A DNA stretch of 64,000 nucleotides from Siphlonurus alternatus. Its lineage: Eukaryota; Arthropoda; Insecta; Ephemeroptera; Siphlonuridae. Shown here piece by piece: positions 16,701-29,097 of this stretch (position 1 is its first letter; each line of letters begins with the position of its first letter). The position numbers were made by a program, and so were the translations under genes. The notes under the pieces were generated by a model. That model did not search any database. It was not told the DNA's origin and worked only from the letters and a program-made list of their open reading frames with translations. Location of the stretch: NCBI GenBank assembly GCA_949825025.1, contig OX463781.1, forward strand, positions 27,165,192 through 27,229,191. Reading direction: 5' to 3'.

Positions 16701-19700
16701 ACACCTCCCCTGGATCCGGGCCTGGCTGTGAGTGGGTCTCCACCCTAAAGGGAAGGCAAATAACTCCCTCTCTACCTCTAAAATCTTTTCTTTGCTATCA
16801 CACTGATATAATGGTACGTTGGGGAAAAAATCATAATTAAGTAAGAATATTACTCATGACAATTAATCACAAAACTGCCTAAGTTAGGAGGAAATTCTAT
16901 AGTAATAATATTAACATAATAATTAGTATGTTAACTTGTATCAGTAGATCTAAAGGTAATCAGACACCTGCTGTGATCTTACCTGATCTATTAAGGCTGT
17001 GTACGTAACTGGAGTAAGAAGGGCCGAGGGCCAATCAACATCACGGGAAATGACCACTAGACAGCCAAGTCCTCCATTTCCTCCTTGCTGTCTGGTACCA
17101 TCACTCGGCCATCGTAGTGTATCCATCAAGCCAACAGCTTTTGCAGCTAGCGACCCTTGTGCCCAAATAAGACCAGGCCTACCTAAGACTAACTGTACAG
17201 CCCATAGAGCTTTTGCTATTGGCTTTAACAATGTTAAATCACTTTGAAACATTAAAGATTTTAATGAAGTTGGCAACTCTAGAGACCATAATCCTTCATC
17301 TAGTTTAAGAAATTCCCAACTCAAAGTGTGTACTGTTACATGTCCCCAAATGCCTTCCTCTTCAATAAAACGATTTACAGCCATAAGTCCCATACTTCCA
17401 CTAGCGAGAACTAAGTGATGTCCTAATGGTTTTCCTACTGCTGCTTGCCGTTCTGCCTGCACTTTTTTCAAAACATCTCTCACTTTAGCAGGCTCTGAGT
17501 AGAGAAGAAACACTCGCTGAGTAGTCACAATGGGAATGTTTCCAGTTTCCAGTCGAAAAATTTTCTCCACTCCATGCTTTCTGTAAAATCATTACATATT
17601 ATAATATACTGTAATATTATTAGCACTTAATGGACAATTTGCATGACATATTTTTGTTGCAGAAATGGATAGAGGGTACCAAATTATGCTACTCTGAATT
17701 TTTTCAGACTTTTTTGAGAGCGGGAACTATTTTTAAAAATTATTGAAAGTCAGTTTTATGATGTCACGGGCGTTTAGCGCCTATCCTTTTCTTAAGGACA
17801 GACTTCTCGTGACGTCATAAAATCGACTTTCAATAATTTTTTAAAAATAGTCATCGGTCTCTAAAAAATCTGAAAAAATTCAGAGTGGCATAACTTTGCA
17901 CCCTCTATCCATTTCTGCAATAAAAAAATGTCATAAATGCAAATTGTCTATTATGTCTGGACACTTATATAATATAAAGCATTTGGGAGTTACAATATAT
18001 AAATTTTTATTGCATTTAGCAGTGACAGCATGAAATAATTAAGGGTAAGGTAACAAGCCCAACGTTAAAAAAAAAAAAAAATCCCACACATAAAAATTAT
18101 GAAAAAAATTTAAAATATTCTCCTCTAAATCCCCTATCAGTAGCTAAAATATCAGAAACTATAAAAATTCAAGCTAGTCTTTAAGTTATGAATTTTTAAA
18201 GTTGACTAATTTAACATGGAAGTTCCGTTTCTCCATGTTAAAAGAACACAACTCAAAAACTATATACTGTAGCTCGAATTTGTAAACCTGATATTTTAGC
18301 TATATACAGATAGGGGATTTAGAGGAGAACATTTTAAATTTTTTTCACAATTTTAAGTGTGGGATTTTTTTTAACATTTTTTTAACCTTTATTCCCTTAA
18401 TATAACCATGCAGTCATCAGTTTGTGAATGGGATCCCGGAGGATGGCATATATCCCCTAGCTATGTATAGGTTCGCGGTTCGCTACCATGGTTCCATGCT
18501 TGATGCATGCAAGATTTAGATTTAGATTTAGATTTAACGCTCTGCGGCAAATGTGGCTAAACCACGGTGGCTCGCAATATAGTGCTCAACGCACTCTTAA
18601 ATCCCCCGTAACTCTCCGCCCCCACCACCCCGGACGGCAGGGAGTTCCACTCCCTCACTGTTCGGTTTATGAAGGAATACTTTCCCACATCGCTTCCACT
18701 ACCCATGAACTCCAGCTTCCACTGATGATCCCCCCTCCCAATATATCTACCTTTCCTAGTTCTATCGCTAAACTCGCTCCAACCTGCCATCTCCCTATTA
18801 ACTTTAAACAAATTTCCTAATCGGTTGTACCTTCTCCTTTCCTCGAGTGACTCCCACTCCAAAGTCTGAATCATTTTCGACACGCTTTCATAATCTTTCC
18901 ACACCTTTTTGTCATCTGCAACTAATCTCCATTTTCTCATTCTACCCATAACTCTTCTAGCAGCCCTCCGCTGAACCTTTTCCAACTCCCTCTTTCCAAT
19001 CTGCCTATATGGATCCCACACACTACATGCATACTCCAGTATTGGTCTCACTAAAGTCTTATAGGCCTTATCTCTGACAAATACAGTCGCCCCCTTCAGA
19101 TTTCTCATAACAAACTCCAAATTTCTCCTTCCCTTTGACGTTACATACCTAATATGTTCATTCCAATTCAGCTCTCTCTGAAGAACCACCCCAAGGTATT
19201 TATATTTATCGTCCTCCCTAAGTACCTCGCCTCTCATTAGGTATACTGCATCTTCTTTTACTCTTTTCCTACTAAAATTAACTACCGAACATTTGCCAAC
19301 ATTAAGACTCATACCATTTTTGTCCACCCACCCACCTACCTACAGTGTCTAGATCTTCCTGCAGCTTCCTCTTATCTTCCTCATTTACTATTTTCCTATA
19401 CAATACACTATCATCAGCAAACAGCCTCATTAAAGAATCTACTCCCTCCGGCAAATCTTCAATAAAAATCAAAAACAAGGGGTTTACATTTGGTATACTG
19501 TATGTGTACTGTATGGCGTTTGAATTCTGTATAATGTATACTAATACGTATGTACTGCAATGTACAGTGAGTATGTACATTATGCATTATATATAGTTCA
19601 TGCTCTACATATGTACATATACTGTAAGAGGCTGATAGAGCCTAGCTAGCTGGTAGTGGCAACTGTACAGGCGCGGATCCAGAAAAAAATTTCGGGAGGG

Positions 19701-19993
19701 GCTACCTCCATAAGGCCAATGTTAAAAAAAAAATTGGAGTGGGGGAAATGCCTATATTGCCCATGTTAAATCCAAAATTTCTGCAGCCCCCCCCCCCCTG
19801 GATCCGCGCCTGCAACTGTAGAATTTTAAACATACCTAAGAGCTGTAACTCCTGTAAATCTTTCAAGGGGTTTCATAAGAACAGGGTCAATAATTAAATC
19901 CTTAAGTCCAGATATAGAATCCAATACGTTTAAAAGTTTTTTTTCAGAAATTTGGCGAAGTGCGTCCAGACGAATTTCTAGTGTTAAGTCCAT
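13745..19993 (-). CDS. VPS33B: Vacuolar protein sorting-associated protein 33B
   Basis: Six minus-strand exons join in phase to 602 residues (human VPS33B 617): 19993-19836, 17580-16983, 15822-15520, 15304-14966, 14227-14066 and 13993-13745. The product is a Sec1/Munc18-type protein that pairs with VIPAS39 (and VPS33A-like HOPS/CORVET complexes) in endosome-to-lysosome and secretory granule traffic. Choice of 33B over 33A rests on segments such as IEEEGIWGHV, YRHIRNLHFSSVFPYL (33B: IRNEHFSNVFGFL), DMSYVFGGAYTPVACRVVEW and the tail FFVFFIGGVTYAEVAAF. The fifth exon boundary near 14066 is certain to within a few bases. Exon 4 is Leu/Gly-rich and less conserved. The 3.6-kb introns 1-2 hold a LINE and five MITEs. 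Start ATG at 19993 fits the family N-terminus length. Confidence 0.93.
14376..14722. mobile_element. TTAA hairpin MITE (family B, copy 2)
   Basis: 347 bp between TTAA 14372-14375 and TTAA 14723-14726, the same length as copy 1 and nearly identical to it. Located in VPS33B intron 4. Arms include CAGGTATACAAATACGATCT and its complement. Confidence 0.92.
16567..16724. mobile_element. CAGGC..GCCTG MITE with 8-bp duplication (family D, copy 2)
   Basis: Starts CAGGCGTGGATCCAG and ends CTGGATCCGGGCCTG. The flanks carry the direct duplication GCTGTGAG at 16559-16566 and 16725-16732. An 8-bp duplication and short ends suggest a hAT-type non-autonomous element (inference). In VPS33B intron 2. Confidence 0.87.
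17632..17952. mobile_element. Hairpin MITE with TGACGTCA (family A, copy 3)
   Basis: Same internal arms as copies 1 and 2, but the outer ends differ: GGACAATTTGCATGACAT on the left and its complement on the right in place of the GGAGTATC ends. One arm keeps TGACGTCA, the other reads TGATGTCA. In VPS33B intron 1. Confidence 0.82.
18043..18396. mobile_element. TTAA hairpin MITE (family B, copy 3), diverged
   Basis: Between TTAA 18039-18042 and TTAA 18397-18400. Left end GGGTAAGGTAACAAGCCCAA is kept; the right end is decayed (TTAACCTTTATTCCC). Older copy than those at 5427 and 14376. In VPS33B intron 1. Confidence 0.83.
18508..19496 (-). mobile_element. 5'-truncated LINE, reverse transcriptase 3' half
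   Basis: On the minus strand the reading frame starts inside the RT domain with LFLIFIEDLPEGVDS and the catalytic FADD box (LMRLFADDSVLYR), then shifts frame at about 19320 within a GGTG-type short repeat and continues for about 256 codons through KYLGVVLQRELNWNEHI and VGKYSFINRTVREWNSL. The 3' end has a TTTAGA/TAAATC repeated tail at 18508-18537. Structure fits a jockey/CR1-like non-LTR element truncated at its 5' end and now dead. In VPS33B intron 1. Confidence 0.9.
19668..19812. mobile_element. CAGGC..GCCTG MITE with 8-bp duplication (family D, copy 1)
   Basis: 145 bp with a perfect 15-bp terminal inverted repeat, CAGGCGCGGATCCAG. It is flanked by CAACTGTA at 19660-19667 and 19813-19820. 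Fresh-looking copy, 20 bp from the splice donor of VPS33B exon 1. Confidence 0.93.
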
Positions 19994-20090
19994 TTTGTAG
20001 TTCCTATTGTATATATTATATTGTTTCGTTTGCAAGCTTCACAAAGGAACTCTCTGAAATGCAAAAATCATAACTGTGGGGACAATCTGC

Positions 20091-20798
20091 AAAAAAAAAA
20101 ATATATATATATATATATATAATATTATATTTATATTAGTACACTGTATGCATACTAGAGGAAACCTAACAGGATTCGAGAACAGGATAGTGCAGTACAG
20201 TACTGTACAGTAGATGATAATACAGTTCATCGTCGCGCTTCTTCCTCCATCATTGATTATACGTATAAATACTTTGAGAGTTGACACATTTATCACGTAA
20301 TTATCTAATTTATCATGTCGTAAAACTACTTTCTTCACTTCTGTCGTCACGCCTATCAGCTGATTATTGTTGTCATGTTTCTAAATTTTCCCAAAAAACA
20401 CCAACAGTCAAAAAATTTTACTAGATTTATTTCAAAGTGGTTAAGCATTTATAGGCTTAAATAATGAATAAAATTAAATAATATTTATTTTTCAATATAT
20501 TTTCATTTTAAATTAGCAAAACAATTTTTTACTTAGTTTTTATAATCTTCATTAGATTTGCTTTAATAAAAATAAAAATCAAGATTTTAGTTACATAAAC
20601 TCTCTTTGGTTACAGGCTTTCGAAATGTCACGTGACTTTCTCATGTTCACGTACGCCATCTGTGCTGATTATTTGCAGTGAGTTTGTAAACACCTCATAA
20701 TTTCATCGAGCTTTTAACCAAGTTATCCCCTTTATTTAGTATCTAAGCGTGTGTAAATCAGAGCTTCTGGTATTGTTTAAGGATTTTTACAACTTGAG
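20091..20798. promoter_or_regulatory. Divergent promoter region of VPS33B and CLPX
   Basis: Lies between the VPS33B start (19993, -) and a probable CLPX 5' UTR exon whose donor GAG|GTAAGA is at 20798/20799. It contains GTCACGTGAC at 20627-20636, identical to the CLEAR site bound by TFEB/MITF family factors that control lysosomal genes in animals. That would suit VPS33B. Function here is inference. Confidence 0.5.
20640..20798 (+). other. CLPX: Probable CLPX 5' UTR exon
   Basis: A strong donor (GAG|GTAAGA) at 20799 has no coding frame that fits, while the CLPX coding exon at 22961 is preceded six bases upstream by a strong acceptor (TTTTTGTTGCAG ending 22954). The simplest reading is a non-coding first exon ending at 20798 joined to 22955. 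Left boundary is a guess. Confidence 0.4.
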
Positions 20799-20931
20799 GT
20801 AAGATTTTTAAAGTTAAAATATGTTTTGCATTGCTGATTTCTAGATGCACATTCTGGGTCTCGGTGGGTGAGTGGCCAAGAATGGTGGGCGAGTGATTAC
20901 GTATGAGGTGCCTGAACTATTTAGCTCACAA

Positions 20932-21111
20932 TGGGGGACATTCACAAAGCACTTTAACCCCCACTTTAGCCCCGATTTTTAACCCTGGTGCTAAACATGG
21001 TGCTAAACTATGAGCTTAACATGGTTAGCCCCTGATTTAGTACCATGTTTAGCACCAGGGTTAAAAATCGGGGCTAAAGTGGGGGTTAAAGTGCTTTGTA
21101 AATGTCCCCCA
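20932..21111. mobile_element. 180-bp near-perfect hairpin MITE (family F)
   Basis: Starts GGGGGACATTCACAAAGCAC and the right arm ends with the complement; both arms carry TTTAACCCCCACTTTAGCCC. Arms of roughly 80 bp leave a tiny loop. A half-copy with the same block is at 49007-49070. Confidence 0.85.
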
Positions 21112-21849
21112 GTGACTTTAAAAATAACAAAATTTCTGCCCTTACAAATCTGATTCAAATGCGGCTAATCCCAATAAAATAGCGATATACCAGAAAAAAT
21201 ACAGGATTCTACCGTTAATCTTTAATCAAAGCTATCCTATGTATGCATAATATATGTACAACATACTGTATGCATATGCATGCATAATATATGCATACAC
21301 ATATATAATATCATACAGTATGCATATGATACAACATACGCATACTGCAGATGATACATAATTATACATACATACTATACTACTCATACAGGTCCTCTCT
21401 TCTTGGCCAGTTTCTTTTTGATAATATCCATAACTAATAAACCTATTTTAATTGCTGCATTTTTATATAATTATATAAAATTTATTCATTTATGATGAAG
21501 GATTTTTTTTTTTTTTACCTGCAAGCCTTTCTCTGTGCCAGTTAAAATCTTCCTTACTATGCATACACTGTCGTAGTGAAATTAATATTATAACTTGTAT
21601 ACATACTATATGCATATGCATACTTCAAACATTTTATTTAGTATCATTTAATGCATATCATACAGTACCCAGTGCTGTATGCATATGTACTTTATTGTAG
21701 GTAAACAGTTTGCATAACTATATTTATGTATGCATACTGTGTCATACTTACATTATATGCATACATATAATACCTTCACACCATCATACTGGTTATACAT
21801 TACCTCTGATTGTGTATTTACGAGCAGACCTAGTAGGTACCTTCCAAAA

Positions 21850-22150
21850 CCCACTTGAGCGTTCAGTGGGCTCTTCCAGAACGGGGGCAGCCATGACCTT
21901 CCTTGCAATCCATCCCGGCATTTGCCCAGGCGTGGATTTAAGGGAGGGGGGGGGAGGTCCCAAAATACATTGAAGGTGTTACAACTTCCCCATCGCCCCC
22001 TCCCCCTCCCACTTCAAAATTTAACGTTGCGGGATAGGACACCGCCCCTCTCAGAGCCATACGCTGAATCCCTGCATTTGCCTGTGACTGAGGAAAACGT
22101 GGAAACCTCAGCCAGGATGGATATGGACAGCTGTTGTCAATGGACTGGAA
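21850..22150 (-). repeat. Fragment of the 5S-headed SINE body, split by a MITE
   Basis: GACTGAGGAAAACGTGGAAA and CTCAGCCAGGATGG plus TCAATGGACT match the body of the SINE at 37702-38095 in the same orientation. The fragment lacks the 5S head. It is interrupted by the family D element at 21927-22074. Outer limits are approximate. Confidence 0.6.
21927..22074. mobile_element. CAGGC MITE with 8-bp duplication (family D, copy 4)
   Basis: Starts CAGGCGTGGATTTAAGG and ends GCTGAATCCCTG, flanked by CATTTGCC at 21919-21926 and 22075-22082. Inserted into the SINE fragment 21850-22150. Confidence 0.82.
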
Positions 22151-22525
22151 GTGTAATGGTCTAAAGCCAGATTAAACACATGGTGGAAAAACAACCTCTG
22201 AATGGGAAACATGATTTTTGTTGCCAATATGAATTGAAGTAAAGGGGTCTTTAAAGATTTAAAGAATACACTGGAACATTTTTTTTTCTGTTTATGCTCA
22301 TGATTTTTTTTTTTTTTTTTTTTACAGATTAGCAAGAAACCATTGCCTAAAGGAGGGGAGATTGCTTCATTTTTATTGTTTTCAAATTATTAGTGCCTCC
22401 CCTCTCCCTCGAAAAAACAAAACAAAAAACAAAAACATGCCGAGCAAACTGGGGTCATGAATGTAAACTGCTAAAATTTGTAGAGAGCGGAGGAGTATTT
22501 TTTTTTTTTTTTTTTCGTGCACATA

Positions 22526-22698
22526 CAGTATAACAGATCTTAGTTTACCTCTAGACAGCTCAGTAGACTAGACGGCGCCAGATATGTCAGCCAATGAAAA
22601 GGTGGCCAGCTGACATTCAAGCCTTTTCATTGGCTGATATATCTGGCGCCATCTAGTCTACTGAACTGTCTAGAGGTAAACTAAGATCTGTTATACTG
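22526..22698. mobile_element. TA-flanked hairpin MITE (family C, copy 3)
   Basis: 173 bp, flanked by TA, starting CAGTATAACAGATCTTAG. Almost a perfect hairpin over its whole length, with only a few central mismatches. Lies in the probable CLPX 5' UTR intron. Confidence 0.9.
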
Positions 22699-22960
22699 TA
22701 CTGTAGTTTTATTTTATTTCAATGTCGTTACCAATTACAGTGTAGAGTGCAGAAACTATAAAATTAACATAATATTCGGCAAATTTTAATCATAAGCTCT
22801 CATTTGTAGTATTTAGTAAGGAGAAATGGGCTTTAGTTATAAACATTTGATTCCTTGTGACAATGCAGCATTACGAACGAACATCGTCATCCTTCTGTTT
22901 CGTTTGTGACACATTTTCCTTGCGTTTTGTAACAAAAGTCAAATTTTTGTTGCAGTGACA

Positions 22961-24649
22961 ATGAGTGGTGTACGAGGCGGGCTTGTGTTTGCTCGCAGAT
23001 ATGTTGCTGCAAGAAAAATATCAACTCCAAATGGTGAGTTCCTGTCTCATTCTTACTGTATAATTCTTGGCACATTTTGTTTGCCATATATTTTTTTTTT
23101 TGTGCATGCGTACAGTGAATTTCTTATTTTGATTTAGTTGTCAAAAATATAAAAAAAAATCAAAGAAATGTGCACTCAATTAACTTGTACAGGTACAGAA
23201 GAAGCACATACAATGCTAGAACTGCTACTTTTTGCATCGAACAGCACTCTTAAATTATTTTGATTCGCCATTGTCAGATTGTGTATTATTAAGCATTAAA
23301 TCTCACAGTTTTGCATTAAAAATAGGTGTGATGTTACATTAAATTAAATATAATACCTTTGTTTCCAGTGCAATTATGGAGTAGTGTTGTAAAAATGTGA
23401 AAGTTCACTGCGAACATTCAAGAAGTTCGCTCGCGAACATGTAAAGTTCACTCATGCAATGTTCGTTCGCGAACTTGTGAAACCTAATTCAAAAATCCCG
23501 CGTAAATTTCAGCGTTCTGATTGGTTACATCTGTGTTCTTAAATAAAAAGTTAAAATTAAATAGAAATTTGAATTAAAACACCTTATTTGTTAACCATTA
23601 CTACTATTTTGGGTGCCAAAAATGAAAGGACACGATACTAAATGTATGTTTTAACTCCCAAAGGCTATGACAGGACAAAAAAAATAATTACTTTTTTGCG
23701 AGGGTAAATTTATTCAATTTATATCTTTAACTTGCTTTCATGAAGTTAATTGTCATTAAATGTGAACATCTTGCTGTTTAGTTTGCTGAATATTGAAAAG
23801 TGTACTTTTGTACAGAATTCAAACGTTCCCGGTTTTTTACATGTTCGCGAACTTTGTAATGTTCGCGAAGTGAACTTGTGAAAGTTCACTCATCACAAGT
23901 TCCTTTCGTTTTTTACAACACTATTATGGAGTCTTCCCCTCCCCCCCTTTAAATTTTATACATATACATCTGATGCTGGAGAAAAGGTCCTTCTCCAATA
24001 GTGCATACAGTACTTTTATTATTATTATTATTAAAACTGTTGATGTACATCAGAAATCACTGCTGTGCATATTCTGAGCCCACTGGAGACCATGTTAAAT
24101 GGACATTGAGCGAGGCCAAGCCTACTTTTTAAATTGGCTCATGGCATTTGATGTCCATTTTAGGTTGCCCTTTACTACACTTGCACCAATACTGTTCTGT
24201 TGACAAAACAATTTTTGTATTGTAAGTGTACTGAATATTTTTGTACAATGTCATGTTTTTTCAAAGTGAAGGGTAACTTTTAATTTATTTTAAAAATTGT
24301 GTAAAATACTGAATGCATAAATTCAATTTATAAAACAAAAAGATAGTAATTAATAATGATAAACAAGAAATCCAAACTCTCCACTTGTCATTTAAGGCTA
24401 ATCGGAATGAGGTTAAAAAGTCCCATCAATAGTAAGAAACGATTCCAACACAATGAAAGCCAACTTTATAGTTATGCATATCTTATTAAAGTTTTCAGGT
24501 CGTTTTCGAGTAAAAACTATTTACCGAATCATCATGATCCCGACATTTTAAAATAAGTTTGTTCAGGCTTTCTCAGTTTCTCTTACTTAGTTCTCTTCCA
24601 ATTTCCAGAAAAATCTCGACGAGTGGTAGCGATACTTTACGCTGCAGCT

Positions 24650-24680
<31 letters not shown>

Positions 24681-27600
24681 TGGTGTATAAGCGCGAGAGA
24701 GTGGCATGGTCGGGGGTTATGGGCGCGGCGGTGACCTTGAGACTCGCGATGTTCACAGGTCGCTTGACCTTGACAAGGGCACCTCTTGTTCTTTTAGGTT
24801 TTCAGCTAATAATCCTTGCAGCTTGGCCGCACGAAACAAGCTGCTGTGAGAAAAAAATGTGTTATATGTGAGATCGTGAGACATATCAATCGCAACCAGA
24901 TGAACAATATAAGCACAGAGTTTATATATAAAGTAATTAAATTTAATTAAATTGTAATTTAATTCTCTCTGCAATTTAAACAAGCGAGCGTGTAAAATAC
25001 AAGGAAATGTTAGTACTGTAATGTAATAATTACTAATTACCGTTTTAATTTCTCTCGTTTTTGATTGATTGGTTGGTATTTTAGGGCAATTGACACATAT
25101 TATGCATATTGGTCATGTATTATGCCCCCTCTCTCGTTTTTATCCTTACCTTTATGTTGAGATATCGGAATTTGACCCCTTGAATTTAACCAAGGAGGAT
25201 ACATATCATCCTTGAACAATACAATATGAACATTATAAACAATACCAGCAGGGGACTTTTAACTCGCCATCAATGGATGACATACATAATATAATTATAC
25301 GTTTTGAAGTAGATCTGTTTGATCAGTTTTGTGAAAATTGAGGTAGAAAAGTTTAACATAGAGCCTGTAGAAACGGAAACTGAGAATGCATATCCTTTGA
25401 TTCGATTGACTCCAAATTCTCCGAAGTAAAGTAATAGAGGTTGATCTTTAAAATTTTATTTATAAAAATAAATGTTGTTGTTCGAATATACCCTAAAAAA
25501 TCTTTTTAAAATTTTATTTGAATCGATATTTTTTTTCAAAATTTAGTATTTCAATATTTTATTGCATATATCATGGCAATTTTTATAATCATATATTTTT
25601 TATTTTAATATTTACATTAATTATAATAATAATTATATAATGCAAGCGAATAACCAGTTATATTATATGGAATAACTATTAATAACGTTGATGATATTTA
25701 ACTAAATATACCTACTATTTATGGAAAAAAGTTATTAAGTAAAACAAAGAAAATGAAGACGTTGCACACCCTAACCTTGTGTCCGAATAAAATAATTCGA
25801 GAAGAAACTGGGCAGCTCTGCTGTGAAGTTAAACTGCTGATTGTTTACATTTCAATTTACGTAGTGACATAATCGCTGGGTGGCGAGCTATAGATTGCGA
25901 GAAATAACACGCGTCCTAGTTATCAGGTCGAGTTCACAAACTTGCCCACTCTCACTTTTTCCTCCAAACTTTCTAAATATGTAAGCTATAACTGTTGATG
26001 TTAAATGCAAGATTTCAATGCAGTCATACTTGTAAATAAATTATTACTGTACTTGATAATACATGTTTAACGACGAACCTGTATAACAAGATTATTTCGC
26101 TAATAAAACAAAATTGCAAAATATTCTACAACATTATATTATATAATTACACTGCTCTAAAAAAAAAAAAAAAAATAAAATAAATTTAACAAAATGTTAT
26201 AATATAATTTTAGCAATTATTTAGAAATAATTTGTTAACCATTATTGATTTGAGCATTAATTTAAATCCGAAATCGGTTTCTGAAATTGCATCCTTTTTT
26301 TTTAAAAAAAGCTGGTTTTATCTTTAATTTCATATGTATTTTATTGATTACGTCTTGCATATTAAACTGACATCATTGAGCTCTACTGCTCAAGAGTATG
26401 ATGCCAGTTTTAATTATTTCATTATTTCACATAATGATGAGATATGCTTTGTTCTGCATACATTTCACTTTCTTATGGCAAAAATACAGACATGTTTGTG
26501 TGTCTTTGTTGCCTTGATTATAAATACAAATAATTTTATTGTCTGGAAGGAAAAAAAAAATTTTTGTGAAAAATATAGGATCGTAAAAAGCATAACATTT
26601 TATAATTATATTAACGTGATCCGTTCATAAAAAAGTGTGATTGCTTTTCTCAAAGGCCCAAGAGCTGCTGGAAAACCTTCGTTTCTTCCCAACTGATTGC
26701 ATTAAAAAACACGATTTTGTGTGTGTGACAACTTTCAGCATTCAAGCGAGTTTTTTAATACTTCAAAATTAATGAGCTCAAGGTTACTATCAGCAATTAA
26801 GGCAACACAAATATTTATAATTTTAATATCACTTTTCTATTTTGGCTTTTTATTATTTAAGTTTTTATTGAACACTCTTACAGTGTACATATGGCTTTTT
26901 ATAATAATTTCATATTAACATGAGCATATTTTAACTTATTACGTAAATATAAACAAAGAGAGAATTTTAGGTTAACGAGAATATACATTGTGTATTATAC
27001 GTTTATCTAAGTTTACTGTTGGTCTGTTCGTAAACCCTGCTCGGTGTACACTTTCTACACCCAATTTAAATCCATGTACATAAGCCTAGGTCGATTGGGT
27101 GCAGAAAGTGTACACCGAGCAGGGTTTACGAACAGGCCTTATATCTTATTTGAGTTGCATGACCTCTAACTGTATGGTATTCTTGTGTACTTGCGCATGC
27201 ATGATCTGAGAATAGTGAGAATACATCTGTCGAGCATCAGAGTTGTTGCAGCAGTTTTAAAATGTTGCAAGATGACCACCTCGTAATCGTGCGCAGCTGG
27301 CACCCTCTTCCGATCTTTATATAAATGTTCTCTGCTTCATTTATAATTGGGCAATGATATTCGAAGCAATTAATTCACTGCTGTTACATATTCGAAAATA
27401 TAGTTTGCTGAAAAAGCCTCTAGTAGTATTTCCTGCACGGTACATTGTGTTATATTGTCTCTCGACAAAGTTGTTGTTTGGCGAAGTCATTGTTTTCATC
27501 AACGCGCTCACTCTCTCTATCTCGTTCTTACGACGATCTATTTTTGCAAACAAAATATCACCTTTGAAAGTCGCGCTTGCCAACTGTGTTCCGAGTTATT

Positions 27601-28998
27601 ATTGAGTCAAAATAACACATTACTCAACATTATAACGTCATTCATTTGCAACATGAAAGATTTTTTTTAACATAAAGAAAATAATGTCAGTATGATAAGG
27701 CTTATGTGTAATGTGTAATTATGTTTTCAACTGAACAGTGTGTTGTGTTCCGCGAAAAAGACCCGTTTGCATAGATAGATTAGATACTGTTTAACTTTAA
27801 TTTTAAACAGTATTCATCTATGTAATCGGGTGTTTGAAAGTTTTAGTTTGAAGCTCAAAATTTCAAAAGTTTCAGTCTAATTTAAATGTTAAATATAATT
27901 ATATATTTTATACAATATATGACGGTGCCCTGCCTAATATGCATGCGGCAAGACTCAATATCAAGGAATTGAAAAGGTGATTTTTTGTCTTCTCAATGTC
28001 ATATCTCTGGGCTATCTCGTATGTTGCTCCCATGATGAAAATTGTATCATGGTTGCTCCGGTCGATGACCCCTGGTTAATTTAATGTTTCGCGATCGCCG
28101 TCGTTATAAATAAGCTCATCGAGTGACTTAAAGCTGATGCTTTACTATCTGATAGTCTGGAGTAGTGTTGTAAAAATGTGAAAGTTCACTGCGAACATTC
28201 AAGAAGTTCGCTCGCGAACATATAAAGTTCACTCATGCAATGTTCGTTCGCGAACTTGTGAAACCTAATTCAAAAATCCCGCGTAAATTTCAGCGTTCTG
28301 ATTGGTTACATCTGTGTTCTTAAATAAAAAGTTAAAATTAAATAGAAATTTGAATTAAAACACCTTATTTGTAACTATTACTACTATTTTGGGTGCCAAA
28401 AATGAAAGGACACGATACTAAATGTATATCTTAACTCCCAAAGGCTATGACAGGACAAAAAAAATAATTACTTTTTTGCGAGGGTAAATTTATTCAAGTT
28501 ATATCTTTAACTTGCTTTCATGAAGTTAATTGTCATTAAATGTGAACATCTTGCTGTTTAGTTTGCTGAATATCGAATTAAGTGTACTTTTGTACAGAAT
28601 TCAAACGTTCCCGGTTATTTACATGTTCGCGAACTTTGTAATGTTCGCGAAGTGAACTTGTGAAAGTTCACTCATCAGAAGTTCCTTTCGTTTTTTACAA
28701 CACTAGTCTGGAGTTGGGTAATTAGTCATGATGACACCCGCCAGGGTCGGACTGACCATATATTTTATTCCGATTCTTCCCTGAAACCCCATGAACGAAC
28801 AGATTGCCAGTACTTGTCCTTCACACCTCTATTAATTGTCATTTCTTTTCAATGATGAAACATAAAATAGTTAAAATATTTCAGGGGTAAAAAATCATAA
28901 AAAAAAATTAAAAAAAAAGATAATGGGAGAAGAAAAAATACTTTTTTCTCTGTCTAGTATTAGTAAATATTCTAGAATACATATTACTTTAAATTAAT

Positions 28999-29097
<99 letters not shown>

